DNA from: Pelomonas sp. Root1444
GTDB lineage: Bacteria; Pseudomonadota; Gammaproteobacteria; Burkholderiales; Burkholderiaceae_C
Length of the DNA stretch: 64,000 bases
Reading direction: 5' to 3'
NCBI RefSeq assembly: GCF_001426885.1
Contig: NZ_LMFP01000003.1
Coordinates: 1,361,701 to 1,425,700, forward strand
The translations under genes were made by a program, and so were the position numbers. Within the stretch, counting starts at the first letter, position 1. Each line of letters starts with the position of its first letter. The notes below the pieces were generated by a model that worked only from the letters and a program-made list of their open reading frames with translations, ran no database searches and was not told the origin of the DNA. Positions 9,363-17,546 of the stretch are shown piece after piece.

Positions 9363-11494
9363 TGAATCTGCTCGTTGAACTCTTCGTCGAAGAGCTGCCC
9401 CCCAAGGCGCTGAAGAAGCTGGGCGAGTCCTTCGCCACGGTGCTGGCCGACAGCCTGAAGGCGCAAGGCCTGGCTGCGGCGGATGCCGCCGTCACGTCGT
9501 TCGCGTCGCCGCGCCGCCTGGGCGTGCATGTCGCCGGCGTCGCCGCCAAGGCCGCCGACAAGGCGGTGCAGCAGAAGCTGATGCCGGTCGCCGTGGCGCT
9601 GACCGCCGACGGCCAGGCCACACCCGCGCTGCTGAAGAAGCTGGCGTCCATCGGCGCCGGACCTGAAGCTCTGCCGCAGCTGAAGCGCCAGCCCGACGGC
9701 AAGGCCGAGGCGCTGTTCTGGGACAGCCTGCAGCCGGGCGCCACGCTGGCCCAAGGCCTGCAGAAGGCGCTGGACGAGACGCTGGCCAAGCTGCCCATTC
9801 CCAAGGTCATGACCTACCAGCTCGCCGACGGCTGGAGCGACGTGAAGTTCGTGCGCCCGGCGCATGGCCTGGTCGCACTGCACGGCAGCGAGGTCGTGCC
9901 CGTCCAGGCGCTGGGCCTGATGGCCGGCCGCACCACCCGCGGCCACCGCTTCGAGGCCGCGCAGCCCGAGGTCAGCATCGAGTCGGCCGACAGCTATGCC
10001 GCCCAGTTGCGCGACCAGGGCGCCGTCATCGCCAGCTTCGCCGAGCGCCGCGCCGAGATCTCGCGCCAGCTCAAGGGCGCCGCCGACGCGCTGAGCCTCA
10101 CGCCCATCGACGACGAAGCGCTGCTGGACGAAGTGACCGCCCTCGTCGAGCGCCCCAACGTGCTGACCTGCGCCTTCGAGGCCGAATTCCTCGCCGTGCC
10201 GCAGGAGTGCCTCATCCTGACGATGAAGGCCAACCAGAAGTACTTCCCGCTGCTGGACAACGCCGGCAAGCTGACCCGCCATTTCCTGGTCGTCAGCAAC
10301 ATCGCGCCGGCCGACGCCAGCGCCGTCGTACAGGGCAACGAGCGCGTCGTGCGCCCGCGCCTGGCCGATGCCAAGTTCTTCTTCGACCAGGACCGCAAGA
10401 AGAAGCTGGAAGACCGCCTGCCCGGCCTCGCCAAGGTCGTCTACCACGGCAAGCTGGGCAGCCAGGGCGAGCGCGCCGAGCGCGTGCGCTCGATCGCGCA
10501 TGCCATCGTCAACCAGCTGAGCATGGCCACCCTGCCGTACACGGTCGAGGCCGATGACGAGTTCAAGGTGCTGGACAGCAAAGTCAAGCAGGCGGCCAGC
10601 CTCGCCAAGTGCGACCTGCTGACCGACATGGTCGGCGAGTTCCCCGAGCTGCAAGGGATCATGGGCGGCTACTACGCCCGCCACGAGGGCTTGCGCGACG
10701 GCGTCGCCATCGCCATCGAGGATCACTACAAGCCCCGCTTCGCCGGCGACGCGCTGCCGCGCAACCACACCGGCACGGTCGTCGCGCTGGCCGACAAGCT
10801 GGAGACGCTGGTGGGCCTGTTCGGCATCGGCCAGCTGCCCACCGGCGACAAGGACCCGTTCGCGCTGCGCCGCCATGCGCTGGGCGTCATCCGCATCCTG
10901 GTCGAGAAGAACCTGCCGCTGGATCTGCCCGCGCTGATCGACGCGGCCGTGCCGCCGTTCGGCGAGCTGGTCACGAACCCTCGCGACGCGCTGCTGGGCT
11001 TCTTCGCCGACCGCCTGGCCGTGTCGCTGCGCGACCAGGGCTACAGCGCCCAGGAAGTCGACGCCGTGCTGGCGCTGAGTCCGGCCCGCCTGGGCGACGT
11101 GCCGCGCCGCCTGGAGGCCGTGCGCGCCTTCGCGGCGCTGCCCGAGGCCGCGTCGCTGGCTGCCGCCAACAAGCGCGTCGGCAACATCCTGAAGAAGGTC
11201 GAGGGCGAGCTGCCCACCGAGGTCAAGCCCGAGCTGCTGCAGGAAGCCGCCGAGCAAGCGCTGGCGGCCGCCATTACCGAGGTCCAGCCGGCCGCTGACC
11301 GGCTGTTCGAGCAGCACGACTACACCGGCTCGCTCAAGGCGCTGGCCGCCCTCAAGGCTCCGGTCGACGCCTTCTTCGACGACGTGATGGTCAACGCCGA
11401 AGACGCGGCGCTGCGGGCCAACCGCCTGGCCCTGCTGGGCCGCCTGCATGCGGCGATGAACCGAGTGGCCGACCTGTCGCGCCTGGCGACTTGA
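9362..11494 (+). CDS. glyS: Glycyl-tRNA synthetase beta subunit
   Basis: A 710-residue partner of GlyQ, providing tRNA binding. It opens with the conserved LLVELFVEELPPKALKKL and contains the HD-like region with GIMGGYYARHEG and the C-terminal anticodon-binding helices (FFDDVMVNAEDAALRANRL). The ATG at 9362 immediately follows the glyQ stop with a one-base overlap, so translation is coupled. Confidence 0.97.
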   Translation: MNLLVELFVEELPPKALKKLGESFATVLADSLKAQGLAAADAAVTSFASPRRLGVHVAGVAAKAADKAVQQKLMPVAVALTADGQATPALLKKLASIGAGPEALPQLKRQPDGKAEALFWDSLQPGATLAQGLQKALDETLAKLPIPKVMTYQLADGWSDVKFVRPAHGLVALHGSEVVPVQALGLMAGRTTRGHRFEAAQPEVSIESADSYAAQLRDQGAVIASFAERRAEISRQLKGAADALSLTPIDDEALLDEVTALVERPNVLTCAFEAEFLAVPQECLILTMKANQKYFPLLDNAGKLTRHFLVVSNIAPADASAVVQGNERVVRPRLADAKFFFDQDRKKKLEDRLPGLAKVVYHGKLGSQGERAERVRSIAHAIVNQLSMATLPYTVEADDEFKVLDSKVKQAASLAKCDLLTDMVGEFPELQGIMGGYYARHEGLRDGVAIAIEDHYKPRFAGDALPRNHTGTVVALADKLETLVGLFGIGQLPTGDKDPFALRRHALGVIRILVEKNLPLDLPALIDAAVPPFGELVTNPRDALLGFFADRLAVSLRDQGYSAQEVDAVLALSPARLGDVPRRLEAVRAFAALPEAASLAAANKRVGNILKKVEGELPTEVKPELLQEAAEQALAAAITEVQPAADRLFEQHDYTGSLKALAALKAPVDAFFDDVMVNAEDAALRANRLALLGRLHAAMNRVADLSRLAT

Positions 11495-11505
11495 AGAAAA
11501 ACTCC

Positions 11506-12150
11506 ATGCGCGCCGACCACGCCCACGGCATGAAGCTCGTCATCCTCGGGCGTGACGGCACCCTCAACCGCTACCGCGACGACCACGTCAAGGCGCCCGA
11601 GGAGCTGGACCCGCTGCCCGGCGCGATGGAGGCCGTCGCGCGGCTCAACCATGCGGGCTGGCACACCGTGCTGGCCACTAACCAGGCCGGCATCGGCCGC
11701 GGCCTGCTCGACATGGCGTCGCTGAACGCCGTGCACCTGCGCCTGAACCAGTTGCTGGCCGAGAAGGGCGGGCGGCTGGACGCCGCCTTCTTCTGCCCGC
11801 ACACGCCGGAGGAAGGCTGCGACTGCCGCAAGCCGCTGCCGGGGCTGATCCAGCAGATCGGCGAGCGCTTCGACGTCGAACTGGGCGCGGTGCACATGGT
11901 CGGCGCCTCGCTGACGGACCTGCTGACGGCGCAGAACGCCGGCTGCATCCCTCACCTCGTGCTGACCGGGCCGTTCGGCAACCTCAGCGCCGACGAACTC
12001 GCCAACCTGCTCGTGCAGGTGCCCCAGGCGCGCGTGCACGACGACCTGTCGAACTTCGCCGAGACCCTCATCCAGGAAGAGCGCCGCCGCGTCGCCGAGC
12101 AGCGCGGCCAGGCCTTCTCACCCGATACCCAGGCCGGAGACCTCCACTGA
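11506..12150 (+). CDS. gmhB: GmhB-like HAD protein lacking catalytic aspartates
   Basis: By overall sequence this is D-glycero-D-manno-heptose 1,7-bisphosphate 7-phosphatase, an enzyme of LPS core heptose synthesis (HAD superfamily). Family marks include TNQAGIGRGL, the zinc-loop cysteines in FFCPHTPEEGCDCRKP and the motif III lysine. However motif I reads ILGRDGTLN: the nucleophilic Asp is Gly15 (codon GGG at 11548-11550). Motif IV reads VGASLTD where GDS is expected (Ala134, codon GCC at 11905-11907). A standard phosphotransfer mechanism is therefore doubtful. Start could be 11506 or the ATG at 11530. It sits between glyS and plsC and overlaps plsC by one base. Confidence 0.8.
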   Translation: MRADHAHGMKLVILGRDGTLNRYRDDHVKAPEELDPLPGAMEAVARLNHAGWHTVLATNQAGIGRGLLDMASLNAVHLRLNQLLAEKGGRLDAAFFCPHTPEEGCDCRKPLPGLIQQIGERFDVELGAVHMVGASLTDLLTAQNAGCIPHLVLTGPFGNLSADELANLLVQVPQARVHDDLSNFAETLIQEERRRVAEQRGQAFSPDTQAGDLH

Positions 12151-12950
12151 TGTCCAACCTGCTGAGCGCCATCCGCTCGCTGATCTTCGTCCTCGTCCTC
12201 ATCGTGACGGTCATCCCCTGGGCGACGGCCGTCGTCATCCTGTCCATCTTCCGCCGCGGCGACCCGATCTACTGGGCCTGCGCCGGCTGGCTCAAGCTCG
12301 CCATCTGGAGCGCCCGCTTCATCTGCGGCATCCGCTGGCGCATCCAGGGCATGGAGAACCTGCCCCCCGCGTCGGACCGCCGCGCCGGCGTCGTGCTGCT
12401 GTCCAAGCATCAGAGCACCTGGGAGACCTTTGCCTACCCCGCGCTGTTCAGCCATCCGCTGGCCTATGTGTTCAAGCGCGAGCTGCTCTACGTGCCCTTC
12501 TTCGGCTGGGCCATGGCGCGCATGGACATGATCCACATCGACCGCGGCCGCCGTACCGAGGCCTGGAACAAGGTGCTCAAGCAGGGCAAGCGCCTGGGCG
12601 GCCAGGGCAACTGGGTCATCATGTTCCCCGAAGGCACGCGCATCCCGCGCGGCGAAGTGGGCGACTACAAGACCGGCGGCACCCGCCTGGCCATCGAGGC
12701 CGGCCTGCCGGTCGTGCCCATCGCCGCCACCGCGGCGCGCTGCTGGCCGCGCAAGAGCTTCCTGCTCAAACCGGGCGTCGTCGACATCTCCATCGGCAAG
12801 CAGATCCGCCCCGAGGGCCGCGAGCCTGCCGAGCTGATGCGCGAGGTGAAGGACTGGATCGAATCGGAGATGCGCCGCCTGGACCCGCAGGCCTACGCCC
12901 ACCCTCCGGCGGCCGGCGTCGCCGGCAACCCCGCACCGACCCAACGCTGA
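12150..12950 (+). CDS. plsC: 1-acyl-sn-glycerol-3-phosphate acyltransferase
   Basis: Makes phosphatidic acid from lysophosphatidate at the inner membrane. The 266 residues start with a membrane-spanning segment (LIFVLVLIVTVIPWATAVVI), then motif I as KHQSTWET (H-x4-E rather than the common H-x4-D) and motif III as FPEGTRIPRGE. The ATG overlaps the gmhB-like stop by one base. Expected products and location follow from the family; acyl-chain preference cannot be inferred. Confidence 0.93.
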   Translation: MSNLLSAIRSLIFVLVLIVTVIPWATAVVILSIFRRGDPIYWACAGWLKLAIWSARFICGIRWRIQGMENLPPASDRRAGVVLLSKHQSTWETFAYPALFSHPLAYVFKRELLYVPFFGWAMARMDMIHIDRGRRTEAWNKVLKQGKRLGGQGNWVIMFPEGTRIPRGEVGDYKTGGTRLAIEAGLPVVPIAATAARCWPRKSFLLKPGVVDISIGKQIRPEGREPAELMREVKDWIESEMRRLDPQAYAHPPAAGVAGNPAPTQR

Positions 12951-12955
12951 ACGCG

Positions 12956-13765
12956 ATGCCCGCCAAGCGCCCGGCCCCACTCCTGCAGGACAGCCAGCTG
13001 TCGCTGTTCGACGTGGCGCCGGAGATCACGCCCGCCGAGCCCGGCGCGCCGCGCTCGCGGCGCGAGCTGTGGCTGGGGCAGCACCGCGTCGGCTACGAGC
13101 TCAAGCGCGCCCGCCGGCGCAGCATCGGCTTCGTCGTCGGGCCGCAGGGCCTGCGCGTCAGCGCGCCGCGCTGGGTGCCCATCGGCGAGATCGAACGCGC
13201 CCTGCACCACAAGGGCGAATGGATCCTGCGCAAGCTGGTCGAGCAGCGCGAGCGCCAGCAGCGCATCCAGGCGTCGCGCATCGAGTGGCTGGACGGCGGC
13301 CGCCTGCCCTACTTCGGCGAGGCGCTGACGCTGGTGCTGGCACCGGCCGAACGCGAGGTCGTGTGGGACGCCACGACGCGCCAGCTGCGCCTGCCGCTGC
13401 CGCTGGGCGCCTCGGCCGAGCAGATCCGCGACCTGGCGCAGGCCTGGCTGCAGGCGCGTGCCAAGGAAGACTTCCTGCCGCGCTGCCAACGGTTTGCAGA
13501 GGCTCTGGGCGTGAAGATGAAGACGCTGCGGCTGTCGTCGGCGCAGACGCGCTGGGGCAGTGCAAGTGCTGACGGCTCCATCCGGCTGAACTGGCGCCTC
13601 ATCCACTTCACGCCCGCCATCATCGACTACGTCGTCGCCCATGAACTGGCCCACCTGCGCGAGATGAACCACAGCCCGGCCTTCTGGGACACGGTGCGCT
13701 CCGTGCTGCCCGACTTCGAGCGCTCCCGCGAGGCGCTGCGCGAGGAATCCATCGTCGTGCAGTGA
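12956..13765 (+). CDS. YgjP-like (DUF45) M48-type zinc metallopeptidase
   Basis: The 269-residue protein carries the gluzincin motif HELAH in VVAHELAHLREMNHSPAFW, with a second His a few residues on (NHS), and the conserved RWGSASADGSIRLNWRLI block that precedes it in the YgjP/WLM group. No signal peptide, so probably cytoplasmic. It begins 5 bp after plsC and ends the plus-strand run before a hairpin terminator. The true substrate of this family is poorly known; a protease role is inferred from the motif only. Confidence 0.85.
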   Translation: MPAKRPAPLLQDSQLSLFDVAPEITPAEPGAPRSRRELWLGQHRVGYELKRARRRSIGFVVGPQGLRVSAPRWVPIGEIERALHHKGEWILRKLVEQRERQQRIQASRIEWLDGGRLPYFGEALTLVLAPAEREVVWDATTRQLRLPLPLGASAEQIRDLAQAWLQARAKEDFLPRCQRFAEALGVKMKTLRLSSAQTRWGSASADGSIRLNWRLIHFTPAIIDYVVAHELAHLREMNHSPAFWDTVRSVLPDFERSREALREESIVVQ

Positions 13766-13940
13766 CGTCGCCGCAGCGGACGTGGTCAAGCCGCAATGGG
13801 TCGCTGTGAATATTCCCGCTTCGCGGTCATACCAGCGCACTCGCATTCGGCAACACTCCGTCCCGACGCTGTCACCACGTGGTACCGAAGCCGGCGAACC
13901 AGCCGGCACGAGGTTGAGGGAGAAAAGGTACCGGTCAGAG

Positions 13941-13976
13941 ACGCCGCCCCGGGTGAGCCCGCGGCGGCGTTTCACT
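13941..13976 (+). terminator. Rho-independent-type terminator after the lnt-ygjP run
   Basis: Arms ACGCCGCC (13941-13948) and GGCGGCGT (13963-13970) form an 8-bp G/C stem followed by TTTCAC and TTT. It lies 175 bp after the YgjP-like stop and 24 bp from the convergent MBL gene. The short T-run makes it a modest terminator; the 234-bp gap otherwise shows no gene. Confidence 0.55.
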
Positions 13977-13999
13977 TTGTGCCGCCGTGCGCCTTCAGG

Positions 14000-15058
14000 T
14001 CAGGCCGGCGAGAAGCGGTAGACGCCGTCGTCGCCCAGCTCGCGGCGCAGCTCGCCCTTCAGCCACAGCGCGTGCAGGTGCGCAATGGCCTCGCCCATCG
14101 CGAAAGTGGTCTGGTGCAGGTCCAGCTTGCGCTTGAACAGCACGCCGAGCAGCCCGGCCGCATGGGTGGGCGCGGCGCGGCAGGCGGCCACCACTTCGGC
14201 CAGGCGCTCGTCGTGGTGCTCCTGCAGCTGGTCGATGCGCTCGTGCAGGCCGGTGAACGGCTTGCCGTGCGACGGCAGCACCAGCGTGTCGGCCGGCAGC
14301 TCGAGGTAGCGCGTCAGCGAGTTCAGGTACAGCGTCAGCGGGTCGGCCTCCGGCTCCACGTCCACGACCGACACATTGGTCGAGATGCGCGGCAGCACCA
14401 TGTCGCCGGAGATCAGCAGCCTGGCTTCGTCGCAGAACAGGCTGATGTGTTCGGGCGCATGGCCGTAGCCGGCGATGCAGCGCCAGACGCGCCCGCCGAT
14501 CTCGACCTCACTGCCGTCCATCAGGCGACGGAAGCTGGCCGGCACGACCGGCACCATCTTCGGGTAGTAGTCGGCGCGGGCACGGATCTTCTCGAGGGCC
14601 TCGGGGTCGGTGAGGCCGTGGCTGCCGAAGAAGGTCGCCGCCGAAGCCCCCCCCATGCCGACCGTCGAGCTGCTCGCCAGGCGCGCCAGGTTGAAGTCCG
14701 TCGCACTCATCCAGAGGCGGCAGTTCCACCGCTCGGTCAGCCAGTGGCCCAGGCCCAGGTGATCGGGATGGAAGTGCGTGGCGATGACGCGCAGCACCGG
14801 CAGGCCGTCCAGCCGCTCGGCGAAGACCGTCTCCCAGTTGGCGCGCGTCTCATCGCTGGCGATGCCGCAGTCGACGATGGTCCAGCCCTCGCGGCCGTCG
14901 AGGCGGTCGCGCAGCAGCCACAGGTTGATGTGGTCCAGCGCAAAGGGCAGCCCCATGCGCACCCAGCGCACGCCGGGCGCGAGGTCCAGCGCCTCGCCGG
15001 GCTGCGGCAGCGTGTCGCCGAGGGGGTAATGCAATTCGGATTCGCGAGCGTTGGCCAT
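14000..15058 (-). CDS. MBL-fold metallo-hydrolase (glyoxalase II/LACTB2-like)
   Basis: A 352-residue metallo-beta-lactamase-fold protein. The signature THFHPDHLGLGHW (about 100-112) supplies the dinuclear metal ligands, with a preceding IVDCGI strand, a downstream His in GYGHAPEH and a final LPSHGKPF His. A C-terminal helical part resembles the LACTB2/glyoxalase-like winged-helix extension. It faces a MerR regulator across 52 bp holding a perfect palindrome, so the two genes are probably co-regulated, perhaps with acyl/branched-chain catabolism if the regulator is LiuR-like. Substrate unknown. Confidence 0.8.
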   Translation of the reverse strand: MANARESELHYPLGDTLPQPGEALDLAPGVRWVRMGLPFALDHINLWLLRDRLDGREGWTIVDCGIASDETRANWETVFAERLDGLPVLRVIATHFHPDHLGLGHWLTERWNCRLWMSATDFNLARLASSSTVGMGGASAATFFGSHGLTDPEALEKIRARADYYPKMVPVVPASFRRLMDGSEVEIGGRVWRCIAGYGHAPEHISLFCDEARLLISGDMVLPRISTNVSVVDVEPEADPLTLYLNSLTRYLELPADTLVLPSHGKPFTGLHERIDQLQEHHDERLAEVVAACRAAPTHAAGLLGVLFKRKLDLHQTTFAMGEAIAHLHALWLKGELRRELGDDGVYRFSPA

Positions 15059-15083
15059 AGCGTGAGGACAGAGCCATTTAGAC

Positions 15084-15097
15084 TGACGTTTACGTCA
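15084..15097. promoter_or_regulatory. Palindromic operator, LiuR/MerR-like
   Basis: TGACGT and ACGTCA flank TT in the 52-bp space between the divergent MBL and MerR genes. Perfect dyad symmetry and position fit autoregulation by the adjacent MerR protein. It resembles ACGT-centred boxes reported for LiuR, the MerR-family regulator of branched-chain amino-acid catabolism. Confidence 0.6.
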
Positions 15098-15110
15098 ATC
15101 GAGTGTAGCC

Positions 15111-15524
15111 ATGCCCCCCCGCAAGTCTGTCCCGCCCGCGACCGAAGCCCCGCAGCCGACGTACACCATCACCGAACTCGCCGCCGAGTTCGACATCACG
15201 CCGCGCGCCATCCGCTTCTACGAGGACATGGGGCTGCTCGAACCCGGCCGCAAGGGCCGCAACCGCGTCTACAGCCCGCGTGACCGCACGCGGCTGAAGC
15301 TGACGTTGCGCGGCAAGCGCCTTGGCCTGGCGTTGCAGGAGATCAAGCAGCTGGTCGACATGTACGACAGCCAGGCCAGCGCCGCGCCCCAATTGCGGGC
15401 TTTTCTCGCCATCCTGGCGCAACACCGCGAGCAGCTGGAGCAGCAGCGCCACGACATCGAAGTCACGCTCGCCGAGATCCAGCAGCACGAGAAGCGCTGC
15501 CGCGCGCTGCTGAGCGCCGCCTGA
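15111..15524 (+). CDS. MerR-family transcriptional regulator (LiuR-like)
   Basis: The 137-residue protein has the MerR winged helix near the N-terminus: YTITELAAEFDITPRAIRFYEDMGLLEPGR, then RVYSPRDRTRLKLTLRGKRLG. A coiled dimerisation helix follows (LEQQRHDIEVTLAEIQQHEKRCR). The short C-terminus with few cysteines argues against metal sensing and for the LiuR/small-ligand type. Likely binds the palindrome immediately upstream and controls itself and the divergent MBL hydrolase. Confidence 0.85.
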   Translation: MPPRKSVPPATEAPQPTYTITELAAEFDITPRAIRFYEDMGLLEPGRKGRNRVYSPRDRTRLKLTLRGKRLGLALQEIKQLVDMYDSQASAAPQLRAFLAILAQHREQLEQQRHDIEVTLAEIQQHEKRCRALLSAA

Positions 15525-15616
15525 GAAGGAAGCAGTCCGGCGAAGTGCTGCAAATTGCACGGTGCGTGCGGCCTCCCCCTCCGCCGACGGCGCGCGGCGT
15601 GACTAGAGTTCCGCCG

Positions 15617-15650
15617 CCCCTTGTCCCTTGTCCCTTGCCCCTTTGCCCCT
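15617..15650 (+). repeat. Short CCCTTGT-type tandem repeat in a leader
   Basis: Four degenerate copies of a 7-8 bp unit (CCCTTGT, CCCTTGT, CCCTTGC, CCCTTTGC) lie 12-45 bp before the ATG of the TonB-C protein. Tandem units here could vary in number and shift promoter or leader spacing, but that is speculative. Confidence 0.5.
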
Positions 15651-15661
15651 GTGGAGCCGTC

Positions 15662-16411
15662 ATGACACACGGACCGCGCCCCAAGTTGGCGCTGACCCTG
15701 CCCGCCATCGCGGGCGCCCTGATGGTGCTGGCCCAACCGGCCCACGCGCAGAACGACGCCCCCAAGGCCGATGGCCTGGAGCGCGCTCAAAAAGCCGCCG
15801 ACGCGGTCTTCCACTGGATCAAGGTCAACGCCGACAAGGGCGCGAGCCGCACCCAGCCTTCGCCGCCTCCACCGCCCCCGCCCCCGCCAGCGCCCGCGCC
15901 GGCGCGCAAGCCCGCCGCCGTGGCCGCGGCGCCCAAACCCGCACCGGCGGCCGCGCCGGCGCAGGCCCGGGCCGACGCGCCGGCCGCCGCACCTGTCGCG
16001 GCACCCGTCGCCGTCCGGTCCGAACCCGAACCTGAACGCACGCCGGTGCTGCTGGCCACCGCCGCCCCCACGCCGGAGCCTGCGGCACCGCTGGCCGCCG
16101 CGGCCCGCGCGGTCGAGCCCCCGCCGGCGCCGGCGCCGGCGGAAGAGGCGGAAGTGCCGCTCAAACTACTGGTCAAGGTCAACCCCGCCATCCCGCGACA
16201 GCTGCAGCAGCAGTCTTTCCGCAATGGCGTCGTCCAGGTGCAGTTCACGGTGGCGCCCGACGGCTCGGTCAGCCAGGCCCATGCCGTGAAGGTCAGTCAC
16301 AGCCGCCTCGGCGCGGCGGCCGTCGAGGCCATCAAGCAATGGCGCTTCGCGCCCATCCCGAAGGCGCGTGAGGCGGCCGTCGAGGTGGCGTTCGCTAGCG
16401 GGGAAGAGTAA
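15662..16411 (+). CDS. Secreted TonB C-terminal-domain protein with Pro/Ala linker
   Basis: The 249 residues begin with a cleavable-looking signal (ends AQPAHA-Q near residue 30), not the usual uncleaved TonB anchor. A long Pro/Ala-rich linker (about 60-165) follows, then a TonB_C-type domain: VNPAIPRQLQQQSFRNGVVQVQFTV... to AVEAIKQWRFAPIPKAREA. TonB domains transduce proton-motive force to outer-membrane receptors, but no ExbB/ExbD or receptor gene is adjacent. ATG at 15662 has GGAG 9 bases upstream. It may be an envelope protein using the TonB_C fold for another purpose. Confidence 0.75.
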   Translation: MTHGPRPKLALTLPAIAGALMVLAQPAHAQNDAPKADGLERAQKAADAVFHWIKVNADKGASRTQPSPPPPPPPPPAPAPARKPAAVAAAPKPAPAAAPAQARADAPAAAPVAAPVAVRSEPEPERTPVLLATAAPTPEPAAPLAAAARAVEPPPAPAPAEEAEVPLKLLVKVNPAIPRQLQQQSFRNGVVQVQFTVAPDGSVSQAHAVKVSHSRLGAAAVEAIKQWRFAPIPKAREAAVEVAFASGEE

Positions 16412-16418
16412 GCCTGCC

Positions 16419-16438
16419 ACCCGGCAGGAATGCCGGGT
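16419..16438 (+). terminator. Stable hairpin after the TonB-C gene
   Basis: ACCCGGCA and TGCCGGGT pair perfectly around a GGAA (GNRA-type) tetraloop, 8 bp after the stop. There is no T-run, so it may protect the 3' end or weakly terminate before the GDSL gene. Confidence 0.4.
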
Positions 16439-16511
16439 TGACGCACCGCGCGGTGCCACGGATGCTGTCAGCCGCCGTTCGATGTCCTGCGGCACATCTC
16501 AGGGAGTTCCC

Positions 16512-17546
16512 ATGTCTTTTCGCCTGCTCGCCCGCACTGTCGCGGGCTTCGGTCTTTGCGCCGCCGCACTGTCGGTTTCGGCCTCGACCTATTCCGGCCT
16601 CGTCGTCTTCGGCGACAGCCTGTCCGACAGTGGCAACAACGCGCTGGTGCTGTCGCAGGGCGGCACGCAGGGTCTGCCCCCCGTCGTCATCGCGGGCGAC
16701 GGGTCCTACAGCCGCATCCCGTCTGCGACGGGCACGTATTCGAATGGCCCGGTCTGGACGCAATACCTGGCGCAGTCGCTGGGCCTGCCGCTCGCGCCGT
16801 CCGTGGCGGGCGGCAACAACTACGCCTTCGGCGGCGCGCAGACCAGCATCGACGGCGACGACCTCGTCCAGCTGCCTGGCTTTCCGTTCAGCCTGCGCAC
16901 GCAGTTGAACAGCTACCTCGGCAGCCCCGCGACCGTCGTCGATCCGAACGCGCTGTACATCGTCGCCGGGGGCGGCAACAACGTGCGCGTGTTGCTGGAT
17001 GCCGTCACACCGTCCACGACGCCGGAGCAGTTTGCTGCGCTTGCGGGCTCGACGGTGGCAGCCTATGCGGCCGACATGGGCGGCATGGTCTCTGACCTGA
17101 AGCAGGCCGGCGCTCAACACATCCTGGTGCTGAACACGCCCAATCTGGGCCTCACACCGTTCGCCCAGGCGTCCGGCATGGGCGTGCAGGCCTCGGCATT
17201 GAGCGCGGCCATGAACACGGCGCTGTACGGTGCGCTGGGCGCCACCAGCGGCGTGGCGACGTTCGACATGTACAGCTTTCTGACCGCAGCCGTCACCGCC
17301 AGCCAGGCTGGCATGACGGAGTTCAGCAACTGGACCAACGCCTGCGCAGCAGACGACGCGGCGAACCCCTGCGACACCTCGCTGTTCTGGGACGGCATCC
17401 ACCCCACCACACGGGGTCACCAGCAGTTGGCTGCCGCGGTGCTCGCCACCGCCGTGCCCGAGGCCGACACGGCGGCCATGCTGGCCATCGGCCTGGCCGT
17501 CATCGCCCTAAGCCGTCGGCGCCGGGCAGGCGTCCAGCAGCGCTGA
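16512..17546 (+). CDS. GDSL/SGNH esterase with PEP-CTERM-like tail
   Basis: Secreted lipase/esterase of 344 residues. A signal peptide (FGLCAAALSVSAS) is followed by block I FGDSLSDSGNN, with the nucleophilic Ser. The GGNN-type block III lies in VAGGGNNVRV and block V is DGIHPT, with the catalytic Asp-His. The tail AVPEADTAAML, a hydrophobic span and a terminal SRRRRAG form a PEP-CTERM-like sorting signal. ATG has AGGGAG upstream. Its last 39 bp overlap the convergent LysR gene. Probably an envelope-attached esterase; substrate unknown. Confidence 0.87.
   Translation: MSFRLLARTVAGFGLCAAALSVSASTYSGLVVFGDSLSDSGNNALVLSQGGTQGLPPVVIAGDGSYSRIPSATGTYSNGPVWTQYLAQSLGLPLAPSVAGGNNYAFGGAQTSIDGDDLVQLPGFPFSLRTQLNSYLGSPATVVDPNALYIVAGGGNNVRVLLDAVTPSTTPEQFAALAGSTVAAYAADMGGMVSDLKQAGAQHILVLNTPNLGLTPFAQASGMGVQASALSAAMNTALYGALGATSGVATFDMYSFLTAAVTASQAGMTEFSNWTNACAADDAANPCDTSLFWDGIHPTTRGHQQLAAAVLATAVPEADTAAMLAIGLAVIALSRRRRAGVQQR

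Noticed and set aside
17508-17546. 39-bp overlap of GDSL and LysR genes as a possible frameshift
   Set aside because: Both proteins have complete family-typical C-termini; convergent overlap is sufficient.
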